7,188 bases of DNA, taken from assembly GCA_025465385.1 (NCBI GenBank), contig JAODNG010000391.1:1-7188 (forward strand). Reading direction: 5' to 3'. Shown piece after piece: positions 1 to 6,276 of this stretch. The stretch comes from Pseudonocardiales bacterium. Its GTDB lineage: Bacteria; Actinomycetota; Actinomycetes; Mycobacteriales; Pseudonocardiaceae. The notes under the pieces were generated by a model. That model did no database searches, was not told the DNA's origin, and saw nothing but the letters and a program-made list of their open reading frames with translations. Made by a program: the position numbers and the translations under genes. Numbering within the stretch: the first letter of the stretch is position 1; each line of letters starts with the position of its first letter.

Positions 1-52
1 ACACGTACGGCCCCCAGGCCCGCCAAGCCGCCGTGCAGCTCGGCCCAGGCGT

Positions 53-58
53 TACGTT
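53..58 (+). promoter_or_regulatory. Candidate -10 box for leaderless argA
   Basis: The hexamer TACGTT fits the mycobacterial SigA -10 pattern TANNNT. Six bases (59-64) separate it from the argA GTG, so transcription would start at or next to the start codon. There is no Shine-Dalgarno in the usual place; the nearest purine run, AGG at 47-49, is too far away. No recognisable -35 lies 16-19 bases upstream, which is not unusual for mycobacterial promoters. The call rests on spacing and on the same arrangement at ftsK and dapA. Confidence 0.45.
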
Positions 59-64
59 CGTCCT

Positions 65-565
65 GTGACTACTCCGACCACCGTGCGTCGAGCAAGGGTC
101 GGGGACGTCCGCCTGATCAAGGATCTGGTGGACCGCTACGCCGGCGCGGTGCTGCTGACCAAACAGCTCGTCACGCTGTATGAGGACGTCCAGGAATTCT
201 GGGTGGCCGAACGAGATAGCGCGATACTCGGCTGCGCCGCGCTGCACGTGCTGTGGGAAGACCTGGCCGAGATCCGCACTCTGGCCGTGCACCCGGACGC
301 CGTAGGCCAGGGAGTCGGGCACGCGCTCGTTGCGCAACTGGTGAAGCAGGGACGAGCGCTGGGATTGCGCCGGCTGTTTGTGTTGACCTTCGAGGAGCAC
401 TTCTTCTCCCGGCATGGGTTCTCGACTATCGAGGGGACGCCGGTGACGGCGGAGGTCTACGACGAGATGCGGCGCTCGTACGACGAAGGTGTCGCGGAAT
501 TTCTTGACCTGCCCTACGTCAAGCCCAACACCCTGGGCAACACCCGGATGCTGCTCGAACTGTGA
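65..565 (+). CDS. argA: Amino-acid N-acetyltransferase (N-acetylglutamate synthase), single-domain GNAT type
   Basis: ArgA transfers an acetyl group from acetyl-CoA to L-glutamate, the first committed step of arginine biosynthesis, in the cytoplasm. The 166-residue product is one GNAT domain with no amino-acid-kinase domain, unlike the long E. coli-type ArgA. Visible elements are the beta4 strand EIRTLAVHP (about 69-77), the acetyl-CoA pyrophosphate loop GQGVGHAL (about 82-89), the beta5 stretch LRRLFVLTFE (about 101-110), FFSRHGF (about 113-119), and a C-terminal block with FLDLPYVKPN and LGNTRMLLEL. From memory these closely match M. tuberculosis Rv2747 (174 residues), which is reported to acetylate both glutamate and glutamine and to be inhibited by arginine; I cannot align them here. 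The start is GTG at 65: it gives a family-like length, lacks a Shine-Dalgarno, and has a -10 hexamer 6 bases upstream. The gene stands alone, followed by a 269-base spacer. Confidence 0.93.
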   Translation: MTTPTTVRRARVGDVRLIKDLVDRYAGAVLLTKQLVTLYEDVQEFWVAERDSAILGCAALHVLWEDLAEIRTLAVHPDAVGQGVGHALVAQLVKQGRALGLRRLFVLTFEEHFFSRHGFSTIEGTPVTAEVYDEMRRSYDEGVAEFLDLPYVKPNTLGNTRMLLEL

Positions 566-608
566 GCGATCTCAGCTCGAGTACAGGCCGTCGCAACCCG
601 ATGACGCG

Positions 609-623
609 CCGGCTGACGGCCGG
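609..623 (+). terminator. Weak hairpin downstream of argA
   Basis: CCGGC (609-613) pairs with GCCGG (619-623) across a 5-base loop, about 44 bases after the argA stop. All pairs are G-C, but there is no following T run. It may act as a U-less terminator of the sort proposed for mycobacteria, or it may be a chance product of high GC. Confidence 0.2.
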
Positions 624-677
624 AGTCCGCTGACCCACGACCTTGTCAGGCCGTCACAGGTTCGAAACCTACGCGTT

Positions 678-842
678 ATGAACTCAGGGAATCGTCCTAA
701 TGACGGGACTCAGGAAGTGGTGTCGGCGCTCTGTTCGGTATTGGGCAGAGCAGGACCAGACCGGAACAGTTCGGGCTGCGCCGACGCCGAGGACGCCGAG
801 AGCCGGCACCGGCCAGTGGCTGAGGAGGTCTCCGATGCCTGA
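678..842 (+). CDS. Doubtful 54-residue ORF overlapping the start of the next gene
   Basis: An ATG at 678 opens 54 codons ending in TGA at 840-842, which overlaps the first 8 bases of the gene at 835. In favour: the second half (from about codon 28) is mostly G/C at third positions, and the overlap would allow translational coupling. Against: there is no Shine-Dalgarno before the ATG, no TANNNT at leaderless distance, many A/T third positions in the first half, and a low-complexity acidic C-terminus with no family resemblance. The frame is also open back into argA, as happens by chance in GC-rich DNA. I do not recognise the product and consider it probably not a gene. Confidence 0.14.
   Translation: MNSGNRPNDGTQEVVSALCSVLGRAGPDRNSSGCADAEDAESRHRPVAEEVSDA
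822..829 (+). promoter_or_regulatory. Strong ribosome binding site fixing the start at 835
   Basis: The sequence GAGGAGGT is a near-complete match to the anti-Shine-Dalgarno complement. Its GGAGG core (824-828) ends 6 bases before the ATG at 835. It is the best ribosome binding site in the window, and it decides against the longer in-frame start at 700, which has none. Confidence 0.75.
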
Positions 843-1089
843 CAATCACATCGCGGTCTCGCAGGAAGTCGACCAGTACGCCTCCCAACGAATAGCCGCA
901 ACCGCCGCGGCGAAGGCCAAGCGGTTGTGGCCGGGAATAATCGGCGAGGTGCTCGCGGACGAGATCATGGCGCTGCTAGATCTGCCGTCGTGGATGCGAT
1001 CGCAAACGCGCACGCACCAGCTCATCGACGCGATTCAGGACATCGCGGAGGAGACAGCGGCATCCAGCAACGAGAGACCGGCTGCTTAG
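835..1089 (+). CDS. Small hypothetical protein (84 residues), unrecognised
   Basis: I do not recognise this family. The product is 84 residues, soluble-looking, with no signal peptide, membrane segment or metal-binding Cys/His cluster. It reads as mostly helical: an alanine/lysine-rich stretch at about 20-30, then RLWPGIIGEVLADEIMALLD (about 30-49), a break at LPSW (50-53), an amphipathic segment HQLIDAIQDIAEE (about 61-73) and a polar tail. The ATG at 835 is fixed by a strong GGAGG 6 bases upstream. About 77% of third positions are G or C by my count, somewhat low for this genome, and codons rare in mycobacteria occur (ATA twice, CTA and AGA once each). It could therefore be a lineage-specific or acquired gene. 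The neighbours give no functional hint: it follows argA on the same strand after a long spacer and ends 17 bases from the ftsK stop on the opposite strand. As I remember the M. tuberculosis map, no gene is annotated at this position there. Confidence 0.68.
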   Translation: MPDNHIAVSQEVDQYASQRIAATAAAKAKRLWPGIIGEVLADEIMALLDLPSWMRSQTRTHQLIDAIQDIAEETAASSNERPAA

Positions 1090-1107
1090 CGTCAGCCGCT
1101 ACCGGCT
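1079..1107. terminator. Alternative hairpins between convergent small gene and ftsK
   Basis: Two mutually exclusive stems cover the 17-base gap between the converging stops. CGGCTG (1079-1084) can pair with CAGCCG (1093-1098), or AGCCG (1094-1098) can pair with CGGCT (1103-1107) across a 4-base loop. The second is nearly symmetric and could work on either strand. Neither is followed by a T run, so termination is an inference from position. Confidence 0.3.
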
Positions 1108-3560
1108 CAGTCCGCCTCGTCACCACCACCTGGGTCGCCGCCGCGTAGCGAGTACAGCAGTCCGTCGAGCTCATCAGGCTTCGCGAGGACCTCACGAGCC
1201 TTGGACCCCTCCGAGGGTCCCACCACGCCCCGGCTCTCCAACAGGTCCATCAGCCGGCCCGCCTTGGCGAACCCGACGCGCAACTTGCGTTGCAGCATCG
1301 ACGTCGAGCCGAACTGCGACGTCACCACGAGCTCGGCGGCCTGCAGCAGCACGTCGAGGTCGTCACCGATGTCCGGGTCGACCTCTTTGTGCTCACCGGG
1401 TTTTGCCGCGGTGACCCCGTCGGTGTACTCCGGGGTGGCTTGGTCCTTGGCGTAGGCGACGACCTTGGCGATCTCGGCATCACCGATGTAGGCGCCCTGG
1501 ATTCGCACCGGCTTGGACGCGCCCATCGGCAGGTACAGCCCGTCGCCCATGCCGATCAGCTTTTCCGCGCCCGGTTGATCCAGGATCACCCGACTGTCGG
1601 TGAGTGAGGAGGTCGCGAAGGCCAGCCGGGACGGCACGTTGGTCTTGATCAGTCCGGTGACCACGTCGACGCTGGGACGCTGAGTGGCCAGCACGAGATG
1701 GATTCCGGCCGCTCGGGCCTTCTGGGTGATGCGGACGATGGCGTCCTCGACGTCGCGAGGGGCGGTCATCATCAGGTCAGCCAACTCGTCGACGATCGCC
1801 ATGATGTACGGATAGGGGCGGTACTCGCGCTGCGAGCCCGGCGGCGCCGTGACCTCGCCGCTGCGCACCTTGGTATTGAAGTCGTCGATATGCCGCACCT
1901 TGGCGGCCTGCATGTCCTGGTAGCGCTGCTCCATCTCCTCCACCAGCCAGGCCAGCGCCGCAGCCGCTTTCTTCGGCTGGGTGATGATGGGTGTGATCAG
2001 GTGCGGGATGCCCTCATACGGAGTGAGCTCCACCATCTTCGGGTCGATCAGGATCATCCTGACCTCGTCCGGGGTCGCCCGGATGAGCAGCGAAACGAGC
2101 AACGAATTGACGAAACTTGACTTGCCTGAACCGGTGGAACCGGCCACCAGCAGGTGCGGCATCTTGGTCAAATTCGCAGTGACGAAGTGGCCCTCGATAT
2201 CCTTGCCGAGGCCGATCACCATCGGGTGATGGTCGCGGCTGGACGTCGGCGCGCGGAGCACGTCACCGAGCCGTACCGTCTCGCGGTCGCTATTGGGGAC
2301 CTCGATACCCACCGCGGACTTACCCGGAATCGGGGCTAGCAGCCGCACATTGTCGGTGGCCACCGCGTAGGCGATATTGCGGGTGAGTTGGGTGATCTTT
2401 TCCACCTTGACCCCGGGCCCCACCTCCACCTCGTATCGGGTGACGGTCGGGCCGCGGGCGAAACCTGTCACTTGGGCATCCACCGAGAACTGGTCGAGCA
2501 CCCCGTTGATCGCCTCGATCATCGCGTCGTTGGCCTTGCTGCGAGCCTTCGGCGGATCCCCCTTGAGCAGCAGATCGGGTGGAGGAAGCCGGTAGTCACC
2601 CTCGACCACCCGGTGCGTGGATGTCGCTGACCCGGTCTTGCCGGTGGCTCGCTCCGTGGCGAGCTCCTGAACCGCCTCGGCAGGTTTGCGTTCTGCCAGA
2701 CGGGCGGATTCCGCGGCAGGAGCCTCCACTGGGTCCGGCTCGGTCTGGGTGGCCTGTCTACGCCGCGCCGGGCGACGTAACCGCGCGGTGGCCGGATCGG
2801 CGCTTGTCACACTGGTATCGGTGTCAGCCGTATCGGTGCCGGCCGCATCGCTGTCGATGTCCTGATCCGGCAGCGCTCCGCATAACCGGCGGATCCGCTC
2901 GGCTACCGCTCGGACCGGTGTCCCGGTCAATACCAGTAACCCGTAACCGGCTAGCAGCACCAGCAGAGGTGCCGCCACCCACATCGTGAACCCGTCGACC
3001 AACGGATCTGCGGCCAGGAAACCCACCATTCCGGCCGCCCCGGACCTTCCCACCGCGTCCGCAGGCGCGCCGGCCCCGAGATGCCACAGGCCCAGGGTGC
3101 CCAATGTCAGCCACAGCGTGCCAAAGGTGCGGCGGGGTCGAGCCGTCGGATTGGGTTCGGTGCGCATCAGGGTCACTCCGACGGCGGCGAGCACCACCGG
3201 CAATGCCACTGATGCAGCTCCGAACAGAGCACTCAGCGCGCCCTGAAGGCCAGCACCGATCGGTCCACCCGCGGTCCACCAGACTGCAGCGGCGACGACA
3301 ACGGCGAGCCCGACCAGACCGAGGGCGAGGCCGTCTCGGCGGTGCTCAGGTTCAAGCTCGCGGGTGCGGCCCAGCGCCCTGACAAGTCCACCGGCACCGC
3401 GGGCCAGCAAAGACCACGCGCCGCCCAGACCGCGGCGGCCTCGTCCGATTCGGGGCGCTGGTCGGCGGGCTGGACGCTGCGGGCTCGACCGCTGCCTCGG
3501 CTTGACACCCGCGGCGCGGGACCGCGCGGCCGTGGTCTTCGTCGAGCTCCGCCCCCTCAT
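1107..3560 (-). CDS. ftsK: DNA translocase FtsK
   Basis: FtsK is a septum-anchored, ATP-driven DNA pump that moves chromosome ends through the closing division site and brings dif sites together for XerC/XerD resolution. With the ATG at 3560 the product has 817 residues. In order: a basic Arg/Pro-rich N-terminus (1-70); four membrane segments at about 77-97, 108-132, 144-164 and 189-212; a short Ala/Asp/Thr-rich linker (about 228-318), far shorter than in E. coli FtsK; the motor (about 325-710) with Walker A GSTGSGKSS (474-482), Walker B IMAIVDELADLMM (586-598) and ATQRPSVDVVTGLIK (625-639); and the winged-helix gamma domain (about 732-807) that reads polar DNA motifs and activates XerD. The frame is open back to 3713, but that would overlap rnj by 64 bases and adds 51 residues without a ribosome binding site. 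The ATG at 3560 also lacks a Shine-Dalgarno but has TAGCGT 7 bases upstream, consistent with a leaderless message. It lies 89 bases after rnj, on the same strand. Confidence 0.95.
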   Translation of the reverse strand: MRGRSSTKTTAARSRAAGVKPRQRSSPQRPARRPAPRIGRGRRGLGGAWSLLARGAGGLVRALGRTRELEPEHRRDGLALGLVGLAVVVAAAVWWTAGGPIGAGLQGALSALFGAASVALPVVLAAVGVTLMRTEPNPTARPRRTFGTLWLTLGTLGLWHLGAGAPADAVGRSGAAGMVGFLAADPLVDGFTMWVAAPLLVLLAGYGLLVLTGTPVRAVAERIRRLCGALPDQDIDSDAAGTDTADTDTSVTSADPATARLRRPARRRQATQTEPDPVEAPAAESARLAERKPAEAVQELATERATGKTGSATSTHRVVEGDYRLPPPDLLLKGDPPKARSKANDAMIEAINGVLDQFSVDAQVTGFARGPTVTRYEVEVGPGVKVEKITQLTRNIAYAVATDNVRLLAPIPGKSAVGIEVPNSDRETVRLGDVLRAPTSSRDHHPMVIGLGKDIEGHFVTANLTKMPHLLVAGSTGSGKSSFVNSLLVSLLIRATPDEVRMILIDPKMVELTPYEGIPHLITPIITQPKKAAAALAWLVEEMEQRYQDMQAAKVRHIDDFNTKVRSGEVTAPPGSQREYRPYPYIMAIVDELADLMMTAPRDVEDAIVRITQKARAAGIHLVLATQRPSVDVVTGLIKTNVPSRLAFATSSLTDSRVILDQPGAEKLIGMGDGLYLPMGASKPVRIQGAYIGDAEIAKVVAYAKDQATPEYTDGVTAAKPGEHKEVDPDIGDDLDVLLQAAELVVTSQFGSTSMLQRKLRVGFAKAGRLMDLLESRGVVGPSEGSKAREVLAKPDELDGLLYSLRGGDPGGGDEAD
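2806..2862 (-). repeat. Degenerate short repeats in the FtsK linker
   Basis: The linker region coding for alternating Asp, Thr and Ala (AGTDTADTDT and its flanks) contains several imperfect copies of a GTATCGGTG-like unit on the + strand. Such low-complexity linker DNA tends to vary in length between strains and would explain why FtsK length differs among relatives. Confidence 0.35.
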
Positions 3561-3567
3561 GTGCGAC

Positions 3568-3573
3568 ACGCTA
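3568..3573 (-). promoter_or_regulatory. Candidate -10 box for leaderless ftsK
   Basis: On the - strand this reads TAGCGT, a TANNNT match, with 7 bases (3567-3561) before the ATG at 3560. There is no purine-rich ribosome binding site between them. The same hexamer, TAGCGT, sits 6 bases before dapA. No clear -35 is visible. If real, it gives ftsK its own promoter independent of dapA-rnj and supports this start over the longer reading frames. Confidence 0.45.
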
Positions 3574-3622
3574 GCCCGTCCGCGCGTGTTCACATTGGCA
3601 CGCCACGCCCCAGCAGCCTCAA

Positions 3623-3651
3623 GAGCACTTACCCGCAGCGGGCGACTGCTC
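3623..3651 (-). terminator. Nested hairpin at the rnj stop codon
   Basis: An outer stem (GAGCA at 3623-3627 with TGCTC at 3647-3651) encloses an inner stem (CCCG at 3632-3635 with CGGG at 3639-3642) with a 3-base loop. In the - direction it begins inside the rnj stop codon and ends about 60 bases before the ftsK ATG, so it is well placed to end or attenuate dapA-rnj transcription. It is not followed by a T run. Confidence 0.35.
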
Positions 3652-5368
3652 AGCCGACGGGCAGCACCGTGGGCACGATCATCGGCCGGCGCCGGTAGGT
3701 GTCGGCGACCCACTTGCCCACTATGCGCCGCACTGCCTGGGCGATCCGGTGCGGATCGGTGATCCCCTCTCCTTCGGTGCGGGCCAACTCCATCTCCACG
3801 AGAGGCACAACGCCGTCCAGGGCCTTGGGGTCGTCGGAGAAACCCCGGCCCGAGATCGTTGGTGGCGCCACTGCGCGCCCGGTCGCGGCCACGACCATCA
3901 CGGTGATCGCGATGAACCCACCCTCACCGAGAATGAGCCGATCAGACAGCGTGGAGTCCCCCACATCACCGACCGACAGCCCGTCCACATAGACCTGACC
4001 CACCTCGACCCGGCCGGTGATCTCCGCGCGGCCGTCCACCAGGTCCACAACGACGCCGTCCTCGGCGATCACCACCCGCTCATCGGGCACTCCGGTGCGC
4101 ACCGCGAGAGCGGCATTGGCGCGAAGGTGCCGCCATTCACCGTGCACCGGCATGACGTTGGACGGTCGGATCGCGTTGTAGAGGAAAAGCAACTCTCCGG
4201 CCGGTGCGTGCCCGGACACATGGACTCTTGCGGTCCCCTGGTGCACCACCACGGCGCCCAACCGGGTGAGCCCGTTGACTACTCGGAACACCGACGTCTC
4301 GTTGCCCGGGATGAGCGAGCTGGCCAGTACGACGGTGTCCCCGGTGTGGATCCGAATCTGCCGGTGCTCGCCGCGAGCCATCCGGGACAGGGCTGAGAGC
4401 GGTTCGCCCTGCGAACCGGTGGAGACGAACAGCACCCGGCGCTCGGGCATCGTCATCGCTTCCTCGAGGTCCACCAGCAGGCCTGGTGGCACCCGAAGCA
4501 GCCCGAGATCGGCGGCGACGCCCATGTTGCGCACCATCGACCTGCCCACCAGCGCAACCTTGCGTCCATGCACGGCGGCGACATCCAGCACCTGCTGTAC
4601 CCGGTGCACATGGCTGGCGAAGCAGGCCACGATGACCCGCTGGGTGGCCTTGCCGATCACCGAGTCCAGCACCGGGCCGATGTCGCGTTCCGGCGTGACG
4701 AAACCGGGCACCTCGGCGTTGGTGGAGTCGATCAGGAGCAGGTCCACTCCCTCGTCGCCCAACCTGGAAAACCCGGCGAGATCGGTCAGCCGCCCGTCCA
4801 GTGGTAGCTGATCGAGCTTGACGTCGCCGGTGTGCAGCACCAATCCGGCTGGGGTGCGGATGGCCACCGCCAGCGCGTCGGGGATGGAGTGATTCACCGC
4901 GAAGAATTCACAATCGAATGGCCCACAACGATGCCGACCCCCCTCCGCGACCTGAATCAGCTGCGGTTTCTGGCGGTGCTCACGGCATTTCTCTCGAACC
5001 AGCGCGAGGGTGAACTCAGAACCCACTACGGGAAGGTCGGGACGTAACCTGAGTAAGAAGGGCACGGCGCCGATGTGATCCTCGTGCCCGTGGGTGAGCA
5101 CCAGCGCCTCGATGTCGTCCAGCCGGTGCTCGATCGCCCGGAAGTCGGGCAGGATCAGATCGACCCCGGGCGCGTCGTCCTCAGGAAACAACACCCCGCA
5201 GTCCACTACCAGCAACCGGCCGGCATGCTCGAAGACAGTCATGTTGCGGCCGATTTCGCCGATGCCGCCCAGGGCGACCACCCGCAGGCCACCTTCGGGT
5301 AACCGCGGTGGTGCTGCGGTGGGCACGCCCGGCACGGGCAGGGGGGTTCCGGTAGGGACAGCGCTCAC
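3650..5368 (-). CDS. rnj: Ribonuclease J (metallo-beta-lactamase/beta-CASP RNase)
   Basis: RNase J is a zinc-dependent cytoplasmic enzyme with 5'-3' exonuclease and endonuclease activity, used in mRNA decay and rRNA maturation. In M. tuberculosis, loss of this enzyme (Rv2752c) has been linked to drug tolerance. The product has 572 residues. Visible parts are GGIGEIGRNM (34-43), the zinc motif HGHEDH (93-98: H93, H95, D97, H98), VNHSIPDA with H160, HTGDVKLD with D182, the beta-CASP region (about 210-370) with STGSQGEPLSAL (316-327), HVSGHA (383-388), and MPVHGEWRH with H409. The metal ligands and beta-CASP motifs all appear to be present. A Pro-rich tail of about 25 residues precedes the fold. 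Start: the GTG at 5368 overlaps the dapA stop by 4 bases (GTGA), with GGAG (5379-5376) 7 bases upstream inside dapA, so it is probably translationally coupled to dapA. Confidence 0.95.
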   Translation of the reverse strand: MSAVPTGTPLPVPGVPTAAPPRLPEGGLRVVALGGIGEIGRNMTVFEHAGRLLVVDCGVLFPEDDAPGVDLILPDFRAIEHRLDDIEALVLTHGHEDHIGAVPFLLRLRPDLPVVGSEFTLALVREKCREHRQKPQLIQVAEGGRHRCGPFDCEFFAVNHSIPDALAVAIRTPAGLVLHTGDVKLDQLPLDGRLTDLAGFSRLGDEGVDLLLIDSTNAEVPGFVTPERDIGPVLDSVIGKATQRVIVACFASHVHRVQQVLDVAAVHGRKVALVGRSMVRNMGVAADLGLLRVPPGLLVDLEEAMTMPERRVLFVSTGSQGEPLSALSRMARGEHRQIRIHTGDTVVLASSLIPGNETSVFRVVNGLTRLGAVVVHQGTARVHVSGHAPAGELLFLYNAIRPSNVMPVHGEWRHLRANAALAVRTGVPDERVVIAEDGVVVDLVDGRAEITGRVEVGQVYVDGLSVGDVGDSTLSDRLILGEGGFIAITVMVVAATGRAVAPPTISGRGFSDDPKALDGVVPLVEMELARTEGEGITDPHRIAQAVRRIVGKWVADTYRRRPMIVPTVLPVG

Positions 5369-6270
5369 GTGAGAACTCCGGCCTCAGCCAGCGCTGAGGC
5401 GATAGCGGTGATGTGGTCAGGATCTGCGGCGATCTGCGGCAATCGGGGATCACCGACATCAAGCCCGGTCAGCCGCAAGGCGGCCTTGCCGAAGGCCACC
5501 CCGCCGGCCATGATGAAGCTCCGGATCAAGCTCAGGGTGGAGGCGTGGATCTCGCGTGCCCTGGTCACCTCGCCGGCCTCGAATGCGGTGATCATAGCCC
5601 GCAACCGATCTGGCACGACGTTGCCGATAACGCTGGCGAAGCCTACCGCACCCACGGACAGCCACGGCAGGTTGAGCCCGTCGTCTCCACAGTAGTACGC
5701 CAGGTCGGTGTTGGCGATGATCTCGGCGCCGACGACGAGGTCGCCCTTGGCGTCCTTGACCGCGACGATCCGGGGGTGTTGCGATAACCGGTAGAGGCTG
5801 TCCCTGGCGATCGGCACCACCGAACGCGGCGGGATGTCATAGAGCATCACCGGCAGATCGGTCGCGTCGGCGACCGCGGTGAAATGCGCGATCAGCCCAG
5901 CCTGCGGTGGGCGGGAGTAGTACGGGGTCACCACCAGCAGGCCGTGCGCACCGGCCTGCGCCGACTGCCGGGCCAGCTCGACGCTGTGCGCGGTGTCGTA
6001 AGTTCCGGCGCCGGCCACCACGGCGGCCCGGTCCCCCACTGCCTGCACCACCGCCCGCACCAGATCAGCCTTCTCGGCGTCGGTCGTGGTTGGCGACTCA
6101 CCGGTGGTGCCGTTGACCACCAGCCCGTCACAACCCCGCTCCACCAGCTGGTGGGCGAGCTTGCCGGCGGTGTCCAGGTCAAGCTCACCGTTGGCGGCGA
6201 ACGGGGTAACCATGGCGGTGAGCACCCGACCGAAGGGTTGGCCGGACGCAGACGTCGGCGCAGTACTCAT
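5365..6270 (-). CDS. dapA: 4-hydroxy-tetrahydrodipicolinate synthase DapA
   Basis: DapA condenses pyruvate with aspartate semialdehyde, the entry step to meso-diaminopimelate (peptidoglycan cross-links) and lysine. The product is a 301-residue TIM barrel. Key residues, by comparison with E. coli DapA: GTTGES (54-59) with the catalytic-triad threonine T55, Y118 in TPYYSRPP, Y144 in LYDIPPRS with R149, and the Schiff-base lysine K172 in VAVKDAKGD. The set is complete, so the enzyme should be active. The ATG at 6270 is the family-like start, close in length to M. tuberculosis DapA. No Shine-Dalgarno precedes it, but TAGCGT lies 6 bases upstream, suggesting a leaderless transcript. Its stop overlaps the rnj start. 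The upstream neighbour is a TIGR03085-type gene 56 bases away rather than thyX, which precedes dapA in M. tuberculosis as I remember it. Confidence 0.96.
   Translation of the reverse strand: MSTAPTSASGQPFGRVLTAMVTPFAANGELDLDTAGKLAHQLVERGCDGLVVNGTTGESPTTTDAEKADLVRAVVQAVGDRAAVVAGAGTYDTAHSVELARQSAQAGAHGLLVVTPYYSRPPQAGLIAHFTAVADATDLPVMLYDIPPRSVVPIARDSLYRLSQHPRIVAVKDAKGDLVVGAEIIANTDLAYYCGDDGLNLPWLSVGAVGFASVIGNVVPDRLRAMITAFEAGEVTRAREIHASTLSLIRSFIMAGGVAFGKAALRLTGLDVGDPRLPQIAADPDHITAIASALAEAGVLT
5376..5379 (-). promoter_or_regulatory. Ribosome binding site of rnj within dapA
   Basis: GGAG on the - strand lies 7 bases before the rnj GTG (5368) and inside the last codons of dapA. It confirms the GTG start and fits re-initiation by ribosomes finishing dapA. 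Confidence 0.6.
5421..5440. repeat. Perfect 10-base tandem duplication in the dapA 3' end
   Basis: GATCTGCGGC occurs twice head to tail within coding sequence for the helix near PQIAADP, about 270-285 of DapA. The unit length is not a multiple of 3, so gain or loss of one copy would shift the frame for the last ~20 residues. It may be chance. Confidence 0.5.
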
Positions 6271-6276
6271 AAGTCG

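Larger units (their letters stand above)
566..834. other. Spacer between argA and the small gene at 835
   Basis: This 269-base stretch has no gene I can firmly support. It holds a 5-bp hairpin at 609-623, a TTGTCA at 643-648 that resembles a -35 box but has no -10 at a workable distance, a short near-palindrome around TTCGAA (661-666), a doubtful small ORF (678-842) and the ribosome binding site of the next gene near its end. The frame of the downstream gene is also open back to an ATG at 700. That extension has no ribosome binding site and encodes an arginine-rich, low-complexity stretch, so I did not include it in the gene. Confidence 0.6.

Noticed and set aside
3..68. An open + frame from the left edge ending TGA at 66-68, overlapping the argA GTG as GTGA, as if an upstream gene were coupled to argA.
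   Set aside because: Any GTG followed by A creates this overlap, and 21 codons without a stop is common in GC-rich DNA. A promoter-like TACGTT at leaderless distance better explains the region. An upstream gene end cannot be excluded without more sequence.
655..675. GGTTCGAAACC resembles the T-arm of a tRNA, suggesting a tRNA remnant or attachment site.
   Set aside because: The stem pairs for only 3 bases around the TTCGAAA loop, and no anticodon arm or acceptor stem lies nearby.
643..675. TTGTCA at 643-648 as the -35 of a promoter (also reminiscent of the RecA-independent DNA-damage promoter motif).
   Set aside because: No TANNNT at the needed distance; the next TA-containing candidate is 21 bases away and does not fit.
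660..677. Possible mycobacterial LexA/SOS box around GTTCGA.
   Set aside because: Only a half site is present; the partner TCGAAC at the required 4-base spacing is absent on either side.
700..834. Longer start (ATG at 700) for the small gene, adding 45 residues.
   Set aside because: No Shine-Dalgarno at 700, arginine/threonine/proline-rich composition without structure, and a near-perfect ribosome binding site for the ATG at 835.
1698..2120. A 140-codon + strand frame inside ftsK rich in His, Asp and Leu.
   Set aside because: Antisense of the conserved FtsK motor domain; its composition is the complement of ftsK codons.
3561..3713. N-terminal extension of FtsK by 51 residues to an ATG at 3713.
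   Set aside because: It overlaps the 3' end of rnj by 64 bases, has no ribosome binding site and adds a low-complexity Arg/Ala segment; the ATG at 3560 fits better.
3744..5302. Long open frames on the + strand opposite rnj and dapA (for example 3749-4396, 4266-4811 and 5413-5787).
   Set aside because: They are antisense shadows caused by high GC at third positions of the real - strand genes and show no domain-like sequence.
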